DNA of 64,000 nt from Agapanthus africanus (lineage: Eukaryota; Streptophyta; Magnoliopsida; Asparagales; Amaryllidaceae): assembly GCA_030015575.1 (NCBI GenBank), contig JASDDO010000016.1, positions 456,892,141-456,956,140 of the forward strand, written 5' to 3'. Shown piece after piece: positions 10,931 to 22,695 of the stretch. Position 1 is the stretch's first letter; each line of letters starts with the position of its first letter. The position numbers and the translations under genes are program-made. The notes under the pieces were generated by a model. That model searched no databases and was not told the DNA's origin. It saw nothing but the letters and a program-made list of their open reading frames with translations.

Positions 10931-10979
10931 GCAATGGTATTAACTAAAACCGCAGTTTTAAAGTATGGTTTTATCCTAT

Positions 10980-11345
10980 TCACAATCATGTCTCCCCCCT
11001 CCTCAGGCTCGCCCTCGCCCTCGTCTTCCCCCCTTCTTTGCCGTCCTCGCCCACCCCTTTCTCTGCCGCACCACTCGCCTCTCCTCCGCCTCATCATCTA
11101 CCAACTTCTCTACATCGTCCTTCTTTTGGTCCTCCCTCATATCCATCATCGCTTCCATCTATACCAACAAGTCCGTCTCCTTCTCCGCCTCCCTTTCCTC
11201 TGTCTGATCCATCTTCCCTCACCTCTTCATCACCTTATCATCCTTGCCTACAACCTCGTCTTCTTCTTTTCCTTCCTTGTTCTCCTCGTCTTCTTCAATG
11301 TGGACTCTAAAACCACACTTAGTCCTCACTGCTTTCCTTCTGAAA
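10980..11345. repeat. Pyrimidine-rich low-complexity tract
   Basis: Long CT-rich sequence (CCTCC, CTCGCC, TCTTC runs) gives three overlapping Ser/Pro/Leu-rich frames, none of which looks like a gene. It ends at the copia LTR. Confidence 0.6.
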
Positions 11346-11349
11346 ACCG

Positions 11350-11934
11350 TGTTGAAATTATGAAGAAACTTCAGGCAGACGTCTGTGCGTGCATACATGT
11401 CATATCAGATTTTATCAAAATCACAGTTTCTTAATTAAGGAGTGTTTTATGGCGGTTTCTTAATTAAGGAGTGTTTTATGGTGTCTTATGGCAGTTTCTT
11501 AACTATGGCGGTTTCTTAATTAAGAAATTGATTTGTGTATAAATAGGGACATCTTATATGTTTTATGTACAGCAAAATAAAAAAGAGATCATTGTATGAG
11601 AGAGTGGCAGCTTAGATCTAGAGAGTTTTGAGAGAAACTCCTAGGGTTACTTCGTGTAATTGATTTAAGAATACTAGTAAACGTTTGCAGATTCCGCTCT
11701 GTCGGATACTAGCCATACGGTAGGTAAACCCCGTTAACAAATCCTTATGCCTTTTATTTCTGTATTTGATTTCTTTTTTATTTTCGCATATTATTTACTT
11801 GTGATCTTTTGTTGTTAATTATGTGGTGTTGATTGCGTGATTTGATTGCTTTTCGCGGACATTGTTCCGTGCATCGGCTTCTCTATCCCCAACAACCGGT
11901 ATTGGAGCCTAGGGCTTGACGCTTGATACCAACA
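11350..11934 (+). mobile_element. 5' LTR of a Ty1/copia element
   Basis: The 585-bp LTR starts TGTTGAAATTATG and ends CCAACA. It matches the truncated 3' LTR from 16089. It includes a TATA box (TGTATAAATAGGG, 11536-11548) and short direct repeats of TTTCTTAATTAAGGAGTG (about 11427-11480). The LTR end was placed just before the primer-binding site. Confidence 0.85.
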
Positions 11935-11936
11935 GC

Positions 11937-11948
11937 TAGTATCAGAGC
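11937..11948 (+). other. Primer-binding site (initiator Met tRNA type) of the copia element
   Basis: TAGTATCAGAGC differs by one base from the plant initiator-tRNA-complementary TGGTATCAGAGC and lies two bases after the LTR end. Confidence 0.8.
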
Positions 11949-12102
11949 TTGGTTAAGAAAGCTACGGTTCTTCAATTCCAAGATCTAGGTCAACGGTGGG
12001 TAACGACACCTAAGTCATCTTTCCCACTTTCTTAGATCATCGTTTTGAAGACGTTGGTTCATATCAATCGAGAAGTTCAGTTTGTTGCGACTTAGTCGAA
12101 AG

Positions 12103-15100
12103 ATGGCTGAGGATAAAATAAGGATCGAAAAATTCAATGGTTACAGCTATGGTTGGTAGTGCATACAGATAGAGGACTACCTATACCAACAGGACCTGTA
12201 TCTTCCGTTGCTATGAGAAAAGCCTGAGAAGATGACCAATGAGGCGTGGAACCTTTTAGATAGGAAAGCCCTGGCGACGATCAGATTGTCGTTGACTCCG
12301 TAGGCGGTCTTTAAAATCTTGAAGGAGAAGACAACTATGGCGCTAATGACGACGTTAACGAAGTTGTATGAAAAACCTTCGGCATCAAATAAGATATTTT
12401 TGATGAAGAGCCTTTTCAACATGAAGATAGCTGAGAGCGGTTCTATGATGGAGCACCTAAACGAGTTCAACAGCATAACGAGCCAGTTAGAATCCGTGAA
12501 TCCGTCTTGATTATGTTTGAAGACGAGATTCGGGCTCTGTTATTCCTCTATTCGCCGCTGGAGAGTTGGGAAAATCTAGTTATGGCAGTTAGCAACTCTA
12601 TCTCAGAGACTCTTACGTTTAATGATGTGCTCAGTTGCATATTAAATGATGAGATGCGGTGAAAGGCCGTGAGTGGAAGTCCGGAAACTTCTGCACTTTC
12701 GGTGGAGAATCGCGGTAGAACGTTGGAAAGGGGAAATGATAAGGGCAATTCTAAGAGTCGAGAAAAATCGAAGGCGAAGATGCAAGGCGGCTGTTGGAAT
12801 TGCGAAAAGAAGGGTCACAGAAAAAGCGAATGTCGACTCGTAAAGAAAGACTCGAATGAGAAGGCAAATGATAAGGAAGCTAATGTGATGTCTACACAAG
12901 AACAGGGGGAACAAAGTCTTCGTCTATCGGCGAGCTAGACCAGAAAGACCGATACTTAGTTCCTAGACTGAGGGCATATTTCCATTGCATTTCGGGCCGG
13001 CATCATTTCAGTGAGTATATTTAAAGTGATATTGGATATGTGACGGTAGGGAGCGGTCGGCTGTGTAAGATCGTTTGTAAGAGGACGACCATACTACAAC
13101 CGTCTGGAAGTATTCAAATTAAATTGAAGAATGCTAGGAATATTCCAGATTTGAAGAAAATTCTTATTTCCACGAGTCAGCTAGACAACGAAGGATATAT
13201 GACGGTGTTTGGAAATTCTCCGTGGAAGATTTCCAAAATATCGTTGGTGGTTGTTAGGGGCAAGTTGAACGGTTCGTTGTACTCATTCAGTGGGAGAAGC
13301 GGAGATTTGGTTCCGTTGGCGGCAATTTCAGACATAAATTCGGAGACTTCGTTGAGCATAGAAGATTGGAGTATCTCAATGAAAAGAATATGAAAATTCT
13401 TCAAGGCAGGGGGCTTTTTTCGAAGCTGAAGAAGGTGGAGTTGGGACTTTACAAGAGCTGCATTTGTGGGAAGAAAAGCGCGCTCAAGTTTCAAATTAAA
13501 GGCGTAGCAAAAAAGACCAAGAAGTTGGAGATGGTGTATACAGACGTATGGGGTTCGGCCTCGATGGAGTCTCATGATGGGAATCAGTACTTTGTGACGT
13601 TCATCAACGATACAAACCGGAAGACATAGGTGTATGCGATGATGAATAAATCCGGTGTGTTTGGTATTTTCAAACAATGGATTGCACAGGTTGAGAATAA
13701 AACAGGGGCTAAGGTAAAATGGCTTAAGTCCGATAATGGAGGGGAATATTGCACACGGGAATTTGAGACGTTTTGCTCACAGAAAGGTATTCATTGGCTG
13801 AATACGGTACCGAAAACGCCACAGCAAAATGGCATCACTGAAAGGATGATCAGGACGATTCTGGAGCGAGTGCAGAGCATGACCTTGGATGCGGATATGC
13901 CAAAGTTCCTATGGGCAGCGGCGGTCGATACTGTTGTCTACTTGATCAACAGAAACTCGGCAAGTGTGCTTGATGGAGGTATTCCAGAAGAAATTTAGTC
14001 AGGTAAACCAGTTAATTACGCGCACCTAAAAGTATTTGGTTGTATTGCATATTTTTTGATTGATAAGACAGAAAGAAGTAAGCTTGACTCAAAATCTAAG
14101 AAGTGTGCTTTCATCGGCTATGGTGAAGACGAGTTCGGATATCGGCTGTGCGATTATACAAGCAAGATTATGCAAGCAAGAAGGTAATACGAAGCCGGAA
14201 CGTCGTCTTTGATGAGCAACTCTTGTACAAAGAAGAAAAGCAAGCCAAGCATGGTGTGGCATTGGAGTTCGTCGAGTTGGACGGAACTCAAAAGAGCATT
14301 CAGGTACCTATAGGTGGGGATCAGAACGTAGAGGAAGCTATAGTGCAGGATCAGGTTCAAGAACAGGATGGTGACCATACTCAATAACCAGATGTACCGG
14401 TTTTGAGGAGATCTACACAAGATAGGTGGCTACCTGAAAGACTTGTGACTAATTTCGTATTGTACACAGATTCGGGGGAGCCCGAATCTCTTAAAGAAGC
14501 AATAAGCGACGGTGATAGCAAGCAGTGGGAACATGCTATGAATGAGGAGATGGATTCTTTGAAGAAGAACCGTACGTGGGATCTAATGAAGGTACCCAAG
14601 GGTTAGAAAGCGTTGCTGAATAAGTAGGTGTACAGAATTAAAGATGAGGCTGATGGTGTGAAGCGTACAAAACTCACTCGGTGATCAAAAGATATACGTA
14701 AAAGCAAGGAATTGACTATCTAGAGGTTTTTACCCTAGTCGTGAAGATGACATCTATTCGGGTGATTCTCAGTATCGTGGCGGTGGAGGATTTGCACTTA
14801 AAGCAACTGGATGTAAAGACTGCGTTCCTTCATGGAGATTTGGAAGAGGAGATCTATATGATGCAGTCACCGGGATACGATGTGAAGGGGAAAGAAAATA
14901 TGATGTGTAAGCTGCGAAAGAGCTTATATGGCCTCAAGCAAGATATCTCGAATTCGATCTGTTTATCTTGGAGACGGGATTTGTGCGCTGTAAATCAGAT
15001 CACCGCGTGTACGTTCAGACTTTCAAGGACGGAGACTACATTATATTGTCGCTGTATGTGGATGACATGTTGGTAGCGGGTTCGAATTTTGAGAAAATTC

Positions 15101-15730
15101 AAAGTTTGAAGAAGATGATGGCTAAGAAATTCTTTATGAAGGATTTGGGGGCGGCAAAGCAAATATTGAGCATGAAGATCGTGAGAGATAGGAAGCAACG
15201 GAAGCTGTGATTATCGTAAAGGGATTATATCGAAAAGGTTTTGAAGCGGTTCAACATGAACAAGTCAAAGTCGGTGAGTACACCCTCAGCGAAACATTTC
15301 AAACTTAGTAAGAAGTTGTGCCCGACAACTCAAGAGCGGAAAGATGAGATGGCAAGCGTGCCTTATGCATCTGTGGTGGGGAGTTTGATGTATGCGATGG
15401 TGAGTACGCGACCAGATATTGCACATGCAGTGGGAGTTGTTTGCAGGTATATGCAAAATCCGAGAAAGAAGTATTGGAATGCAGTGAAGTGGATGTTGAG
15501 ATATAAGTCACTGTTTATATTTCGGGAGTGACTCTTTAAAAGTGCAAGGTTACGTTGATGCGGACTATTCGGGAGATCGAGATAGTGGGAAGAGTACGAC
15601 GAGATACGTATTCACAGTTAGGGGAACAGCGGTGAATTGGGTCTCTCAATTGTAAAAAGTGATGGCATTGTCCACTACGGGGGCTGAATACATAGCGATC
15701 ACGGAATCAAATAAGGAGATGATATAGTTG
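12103..15730 (+). pseudogene. Degenerate Ty1/copia gag-pol polyprotein (TNT1/Tork-like)
   Basis: A gag-like start (MAEDKIRIEKFNG) lies at 12103. A zinc knuckle CWNCEKKGHRKSEC (C-x2-C-x4-H-x4-C) is at 12792-12833. Integrase shows D (13543, TDVWG), D (13732, SDNGGEY) and E (13840, QNGITER) with the canonical D-x35-E spacing. Reverse transcriptase shows QLDVKTAFLHGDLEEEIYM near 14800 and YVDD at 15055-15066. RNase H shows VDADYSGDRDSGKS near 15553. The order protease-integrase-RT-RNase H is that of Ty1/copia. More than ten in-frame stops and several frame changes (for example within 12150-12310, 14605-14740 and 15530-15730) make it inactive. The gene orientation agrees with the LTRs, PBS and PPT. 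Confidence 0.9.
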
Positions 15731-16075
15731 TAGGAGCTACTTGAAGAATTGGGAAAAAAAGTAAGACCTCAATTGCTTGTGGAGTGACAGCCAAAGTGTG
15801 ATACATTTGGCGAAGAATGCGGCATATCACTCTCAGACGAAGCACATCAAGATGTGATACCACTTCATACACATAGCAGTAGAAGAGGATGAGTTGACAC
15901 TACAGAAGATCGTGGAAGAAAAGAATTCGGCAGATATGTTCATGAAGGTCTTAGCCAAAGATAAGCTAAATCTCTATTGCAGGTTGGTAAATCTCTCCAT
16001 GAAAATTTGATGAGGAGAGAGTAAAGCGGAGTCGTGTGAAGTCTATTAGTATTGGAAATCAAGACTGAAGTATCT

Positions 16076-16088
16076 CCAAGTGGGAGAT
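16076..16088 (+). other. Polypurine tract of the copia element
   Basis: AAGTGGGAGAT lies directly before the 3' LTR start, the usual position and composition of a copia plus-strand primer site. Confidence 0.7.
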
Positions 16089-16350
16089 TGTTGAAATTAT
16101 GGAGAAACTTCAGGCAGATGTCCGGACATGCACACAAGTCATATCAGATTTTACCAAAACCATGGTTTCTTAATTAAGGAGTGTCTTATACCAGGTTCTT
16201 AATTATGGCAGTTTCTTAAATGAGAAGTGTCTTATGGCAGTTTATTAATTAAGCAATTAGTTTGTGTATAAATAGGGACCTTATGCTCTGTGTAATTGAT
16301 TCAAGAATTCTAGTAGACGTTTGCATATTCCGCTCTACCGAGAACTAGCC
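16089..16350 (+). mobile_element. Truncated 3' LTR of the copia element
   Basis: It begins TGTTGAAATTATGGAG and follows the 5' LTR, with diverged and partly deleted internal repeats, up to CTAGCC near 16350. There the match stops abruptly, leaving the last part of the LTR missing. No target duplication can be tested. Many differences between the LTRs point to an old insertion. Confidence 0.8.
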
Positions 16351-17729
16351 AAAACTTCAAAATTCCGTTAATTCCCAAAAAATGTCCGGTTATATGACTC
16401 ATAAATGAACAGATTTGGCGCAGGTCGGAAATATTTATGAACTCCTTTTGAAGAAAATGGCAAGAACCTCCGGAATTTGAAGTTAAATACAGCACACACG
16501 CAGAAACGGACAAGCAATTGTAACCACAATATTATTTCAGCCTAAATGTCCTTGAAGATTTAATTTGTGAAGGCAATGCCAATGCCATCACAAACAAAAC
16601 AAAACAAACAAGAGGAGCATGTCTCAAATTTGTAAACATGCAACCATTACAAAAGAAGGCCACAAAAAAGATAAAAGGAAAGATATATATAAATACAATA
16701 TCTAGCTAGTGATCCTTTGACCTACATATATGTTCAAAGAATCCCGCGTCTTATAGTAATTAGGCAGCTAGTACTTGCGTGGGGTCATCTTCTGTAAGTA
16801 TTGAAACCAAAAACTACCATAATTTTTTTCTGTCAAAAACTGTTTGACTCGGAGTCTAGACGTATGCAAGCATTACGGCATGCCAATAGCCTACATAACA
16901 CTTAGATTTTACAGGACGAGAACTTGACTAAGTTTTTTTAATTTGTAGGTGAAAGAATACATTAAAAAAAACATATATGCATTAAGTTAAGGATTAATGA
17001 AAGATATACTGGATAATGATTGTTCGGTCAGAACTCATTTAGCTTTGTATTTTATAGAGTTGGTAATGATTGCTTGATGCATGGAGATAAAATTCACAGA
17101 TTATATTTTGTTGTTTAAGACATAATTAAAGATATTCATTTTGTCTTATTACTGTTTAACCCTCAAGCTTAAAGTAATGGATTAAGCTGTAATTACGTGT
17201 GTCCAATAAACTTGACACTTGACACTTCCTTTCACAAACAAAGCAGCTTTTATGATATGGACTATTTTTTTCATCCTCCCCAATTAAAGACTCTTGGCTT
17301 AAGAAAAAGAGTGGCTGTCATGTGGATTCTAATTGCTTGGATTTTCTTAGGGATCTTGGCCACACATACTACATGCAAAGCATATAGGATATACCAATAT
17401 CAAAGGCCCTCTGTTTTATATAAATTTCGACCGTTCATTTCTATTGTGGATGGATCTGGACCGTTAGATGTAACAGCATGGGTGTTATTTTACCCATAAC
17501 AGCAGCCGCTCCAAACCCGCTTCAGCTTCCCACTTGCATCTATTTTGAGGTCCATGCACCTCTCTTGACATTAAAGATTGGAAGCTTTGGCCCACATCCC
17601 AAACAAAAAGGAAGAAAAAAAAACTTAGAAATAAAAGGAAAAAAGTAACAAAACTTTGATTACAGTGATGTATTGACAGGGAGATGGTCTCAGAGACACA
17701 AAAAAATGAGTATTTGTTTATCAGAACTG

Positions 17730-17736
<7 letters not shown>
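16351..17736. other. Intergenic sequence, no supported gene
   Basis: AT-rich sequence with short frames only. A 100-codon frame at 17197-17499 includes a hydrophobic stretch but has no recognisable family, promoter or splice context. Confidence 0.5.

Positions 17737-17763
<27 letters not shown>
17737..17763. repeat. (TA)n microsatellite
   Basis: Uninterrupted TA dinucleotides of about 13 units. Confidence 0.95.
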
Positions 17764-17879
17764 ACTCCTGCGCAATACACAGATACTACAAAGTCTAAAA
17801 TCAAAAAAATCATTTTGATTTAAAACTTTCTTGCCATATGATTTGTAAATTATAATATGTCATACTTATGTCTTTCATA

Positions 17880-19920
17880 GTAAACTATATGAAAGATTAA
17901 CTTGCAAATATTTCGGCATTTTTCTTCAACTTTTCAGTATTTTTCTTGGTATAGCAAACGAAGATTGTGAAATTTTTAAAAATCTTAAAATATTCTTTCT
18001 TTCGGTTTTTCAATATTTTGCTTATTATAGTACACAAGAATCATGAAATGAACAGAAGTCCTACAATCACAAAATAAACGCTATAGCAATTTTTTTTTTG
18101 TTTTCTTCAATTTTACAATATTTTACTTCTTATGCACAATCCTGATAATTTCAAAATTAAATTTTTTTTTGTTTTCTTCAGTTTTTAAATATTAAAATTC
18201 TAAAATAATTCTAATTTTCTTCCTTCTCAATTCTCAATATTCTGCATGCCATAACACACAAAAATAATAAAAATTTCAAAAATCTCAAATTTTTCTCTTA
18301 ACTTCAATTTTTTATATTTTGCACAATCACGAAATTTACAAAAATCTCAAAATTATTTGTTTTCTTCAAATTTACAATATTTTGTATTATATTTTACAAA
18401 AATTGACTATTTTTCAAAAATCTAAATTTTTTTCTTTTTTTCAGTTTTTCAATTTTTTCCTCTATGGTACACGAAAATCGCGAGAGCTTTAGTGTTTTTT
18501 TGTTTTTTAATATTTTGTTTGCTCACACGAAAATTGTGATATTCTCAAAAATCCTAAAATTTTCCATAACCATCAAATTTTCAATATTTTTCATGCTATA
18601 TAGCATACGAAAATCGAAATTTTTATTAAAAAACTAATTATTTTCTTTGTTATGTAAATTTTCAATATTTTGTATGATTATAACATACAAAAATCAAGAA
18701 ATTTTAAAAAAATTCAATATTTTCTGTTTTATTTGGTTTTTCAATATTTTGCCTGCCATGTAAATATCGCGAACTTTTCAAAAATATCAAAACTTTCTGT
18801 TTTCTTTCGTTTCGATATATATCTTCTTAATATAGCACTCAAAAATCGTTAAATTTAAAAAATCTTAAATTTATTTGTTTTCTTAAGTTTAACGATTTTT
18901 TGATGCTATAACAAACGAAATTTTTAAAAATTCTAAAATTTTCTTTCTTCGGTTTTTCAACATCTCGCTTGCTATATAACAAACGAAATCATAAAATTTT
19001 CCGAAATCATAATTTTTTTCTGTTTTCTTCATTTTTTCAATATTTTGCATCATATAGCACATGAAAATCACAAAAATTTTAAAAATCCCTAATTTTTCTA
19101 CTATTTTTTATTTTCAAATATTTTATTTGTCCATACTTTTGAAGAACTCTGGGTTTAACGAAGACATAAAGGCCAAGTAAACTAAAAAGAGATCGCCGAT
19201 TGTTACTAAAATTCTAACTGAGCAAAGAAATCCGATTCGAATGATTGAGAGTTCGAATAACTAGAAACCCGAGAGTTCGGGTAACTAGAAACTCCCGGCA
19301 ACCCACAAAAATCACGAAATGTTAAAAAATCCCTAAATTTTTTCTTTTCTTCAAATTTCCAATATTTTGGCAATGTAGCACGTGAAAAACGCGAAATTTT
19401 CAAAAATCTAATTTTTTTTTCCCCGTTTTCTTTAGTTTTTTTTAAATGTTTTGCGAGTTATAACATAAAAAGATCACAAAATCTTCAAAAATCTCAAAAA
19501 TTTCTATTTTCTTTCGTTTTTCAATATTTTTTATTAGCAAACGAAAAATCGTGAAATTTTCAAAAGTTCCAATATTTTATGTTTTCTTCCGCTTTTCTAT
19601 ATTTTACATATTAGCACATGAAAATCGCAAAATTTTCGATAATCGCAAAATTTTGAGTTTTCGCAGTTTTTCTCACATGAATATTGCGAAAAAAATTCTC
19701 AAAATTTCTGTTTGCCTTAAAAGTTTAATATTTTACATGTTATAGCACATGAAAACAACAAATTTTCAAAAATGTGAAATTTTCCGTTTGCTTTGGTTTT
19801 TCTATATATATTTTTTGCAATACCTAACCTAAATCACGAAATTAAACTCCCGAAAATTTTCTTTTTTGGTTTTTCAATGTTTTGCATGCCGTAGCAAACA
19901 AAAATATGGAAATATTTCAA
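17880..19920. repeat. AT-rich diverged minisatellite of about 77 bp
   Basis: Units repeat the theme TTTTCAATATTTTGC, then ATAGCACACGAAAATC, then GAAATTTTCAAAAATC, then AAATTTTCTGTTTTCTTC. Clear neighbouring anchors are 73-79 bases apart (for example 18662, 18738; 18958, 19037, 19115), with others compressed or expanded. Over twenty diverged units are present. The array is interrupted at about 19128-19310 by non-repetitive DNA containing a GAGAGTTCG(A/G)(A/G)TAACTAGAAAC duplication. Confidence 0.75.
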
Positions 19921-20200
19921 TATTTGCCAGTAAAATCTAAATAACAAGAGAAAAGATAAAAAGATTTTAAAGAAGATGACCAACCAAAAATTTTCCACCA
20001 TATAAATCAAGCTCTATGGAATAAAAGAATGATAAATATTGTGTAGAGAACCAATAAAAAAATTCATGACCTAAATATAGTAAAAGTTTAAATAGCAGTT
20101 TATAACAATTTTTGCACTAAAGTCCAATATAGTAAGGGAATTGATGGAGGCATTGATCTGCTTCAGATGCTGTCCTCCGTCAATCTGTCACAAGCGTTAC

Positions 20201-20947
20201 TGGACGGTTGAGATTGGATTCGGAGGTTGCCTCCTTGAGTATGTGGATCTCAATGGGTTGAGTTTGAGGTGGAAGCCGAGCTACCTACAAAAAAGTCCCG
20301 GGATGGATGACCACCGTAGGACCCTCCGACGATCAAGTTAGCCGAGGAATTTGAGCAGAGTAGCGGCTTATTAGATTCGAGTTGCCTCACCTGAGTCATC
20401 TGAGAGAGGGGTTTTATAGTGGTCGCATGGAGCGAGCAGGCGCGAGTTCTTCGCCTTCGGTTACGCCCCTGACGTTACGCGTACGTAAACGAAAGGATCT
20501 CTTTATTAATGACGGGATACGCTCATTAATGGGGGACGCGCCAGCGTGGGACGCAAGACGTGGGGCGGCGGTTATCTCGCTTTGGCGAGATACGCGAAGC
20601 TGTTGCGGAGGCGCTAGGACTCTGCAATCTCGGTTGATCGAGAGAGGCCGAGGAAGCTCAGCACATCAGGGGCTTGGAGACAAACGGGAGGCCGAGGAAG
20701 CTCGGCACGAGAGATGGCTCGGAGGCGAGCGAGGAGACTGAGGAAGCTCGGAGACGAGCTGTTGGCAGTCTCCTAGATGAAAGTGGAATGTCTTTAAGGG
20801 GTCTCCCGAAAGGTCGGGTACGTCCACCGAGAAAGGGCCCCGAAGAATGTCCCCGATACGGCCCATTTATTCCACCCCCGTAGAGTCCGGGACACGTCAT
20901 CTGTCACGTTTTGTAATCTGAGAAGACACCACTTGTGAGCATCATCA
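20201..20947 (-). mobile_element. 3' LTR of a deleted family B element (minus orientation)
   Basis: This 747-bp block is repeated directly at 21957-22695. Read on the minus strand it starts TGATGATG and ends CTCAACCGTCCA. It carries a core promoter CCACTATAAAACCCC (about 20408-20424, minus strand) that aligns with the TATATAAA of the LTR at 9.6 kb. The orientation call rests on that TATA box. Confidence 0.7.
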
Positions 20948-21956
20948 TTAGCCCAACACTCTTGTCCCGACCTATCAAAGGGTCGGGTCGAGAGTGGTAT
21001 GCTCGGTCTTTCTTCTGCTCAATTTGGCGCCAAGGAATCATCATGCGGATCGCCCAGGAACGGCATGGCGTTTGGTGTTTACGTCGTTTCGATCCTTGGG
21101 CCCACGTGTCGTCTCGTCGTTCATCTGAATCTTCGCGTGTATCCACGACGGTGTCAGCGGATCAATGAAATGATCGCGCTTTAAAGAGGGTGCGCTGTTT
21201 CGCTCGTTCTTCTGTTGGGCTGCAGGCCACGTGTCCAACGCGGGTTGGCGGACACGACATGCTGTCGCTGTCACCTGCAAACGAAGAGGCGTCCCCAATG
21301 GCCGATCGCCACGTGGAGTTTTGACGGCTGCCAAGCGCAATACTTCGTTTTGGCGGGAATTGATCTGGACCGTTGGATGCTTTCTGTGGAGTGCATAAAT
21401 AGGAGGGGAACCCCCAGGGCCAACACTTCTACCACAATTCATCCTCGTTGTCAAAGATTTCCCGAATTTTTAGATGACGATCGCGCATCAAGTGTAAGTC
21501 AATTAATCGCCAAGCGTAGAAAGATTGGTGCCCTCCCGCTCTCCGGAGTCGAGGTGGCGATTGTTTATTTAGGACGAACCAAAAGATATCCAAGTGTAGG
21601 AAGGTCGGTATGAGTCCATTCCTCAGAGTCGGGTTGACTACCACGTCTTTTAGCATGAGTTGAAAAACGTAGAATAGGTCGGCATTGACTAATTCCTTCC
21701 TGATGTGGTTCCTATACTCGTGTCTTCGTAGGGTAGGAACCTACCACTCGGAGACTAACCGGGCAGGAATCTGCATGGTGGCCTGGTTAGGAGGGCTTTA
21801 GCTCCTGAGCGTTGATAGGTAGGAAGCTATCCGCTCGGGATGGACCAGACAGGGAAGCCGCTCGGTGGCCTCATGAGGAGAGCTTTGATCCTTAGCGTAG
21901 ATGGATAGGAATCTACCCGCTAGGGATGGACCGGGCAGGGGACAGGGAAGCTGCTC
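20948..21956 (-). mobile_element. Internal remnant of the deleted family B element
   Basis: The interior retains the antisense promoter (plus-strand TATA at 21394-21401) and some leader, then jumps to the tandem-repeat tail (21640-21950). That tail is the reverse complement of the repeats at 5660-6060. No gag, pol or antisense coding sequence remains. It is a non-autonomous deletion derivative of about 2.5 kb whose structure matches the two ends of the longer family B copy. Confidence 0.6.
21394..21401 (+). promoter_or_regulatory. Orphaned TATA box of the family B antisense gene
   Basis: CATAAATAGGAGGGG aligns with the TATA at 8574 of the full antisense gene. The coding sequence it served has been deleted. 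Confidence 0.45.
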
Positions 21957-22695
21957 TGGACAGTTGAGATTGGATTCGGAGGTTGCCTCCTTGAGTGTGT
22001 GGATCTCAATGAGTTGAGTTTGAGGTGGAAGCAGAGCTACCTGCAAAGAAGTCCCGGGATGGATGACAACCGTAGGACCCTCTGACGATCAAGTTAGCCG
22101 AGGAACTTGAGCAGAGTAGCGGCTTATTGGATTCGAGTTGTCTCATCCGAGTCGTCTGAAAGAGGGGTTTTATAGTGGTCGCATGGAGCGAGCAGGCGCG
22201 AGATCTTCGCCTTGGTTACGCCCCTGACGTTATGCGTGCGTGAACGACGAGATCCCTTCATTAATGACGAGATACGCTCATTAATGAGGGGACGCGCCAG
22301 CGTGGGACGTGAGGCAGCGATTATCTCGTTTTGGCGAGATACGCGGAGCCGTTGCGGAGGCGCTAGAGCTCTGCAATCTTGGTTGATCGGGGGAGGCCGA
22401 GGAAGCTTGGCACATCAGGGGCTCGGAGACGAGCGGGAAGCCGAGAAAGCTCGGCATGAGAGATGGCTCAGAGCTGAGCGAGGAGACTGAGGAAGTTTGG
22501 AGACGAGCTATTGGCAGTCTCCTAGATGAAGGTGGAATGTCTTCAGGGGTCTCCCGAAAGGTCGGGTACGTCCACCGAGAAGGGGTCCCGGGGAATGTCC
22601 CCGATACGGCTCATTTATTCCACCCCCGTAAAGTCCGGGACACATTATCTACCACGTGTCGTAATCTGAAGAGACACCACTTTTGAGCATCATCA
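21957..22695 (-). mobile_element. 5' LTR of the deleted family B element (minus orientation)
   Basis: It is the direct repeat partner of 20201-20947, about 90 percent identical by eye, starting (minus strand) at TGATGATG (22695). The flanks GTTAC and GAAAT do not form an obvious target duplication, so at least one border may be off or decayed. Confidence 0.7.

Noticed and set aside
10934..11434. 166-codon Leu/Ser/Pro-rich frame
   Set aside because: Lies in a pyrimidine tract and runs into the copia LTR. Low complexity, with equivalent frames in two other registers.
13177..13677. 166-codon minus-strand frame
   Set aside because: Shadow of the copia integrase region on the plus strand, which has clear catalytic motifs.
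17197..17499. 100-codon frame with a hydrophobic stretch
   Set aside because: No family resemblance, weak start context, and it runs into sequence with no gene-like features.
21023..21035. TTTGGCGCC as a retroelement primer-binding site for family B in plus orientation
   Set aside because: It lies 75 bases beyond the end of the repeated LTR. The LTR TATA boxes and the polypurine tract at 8995-9014 indicate the opposite orientation.
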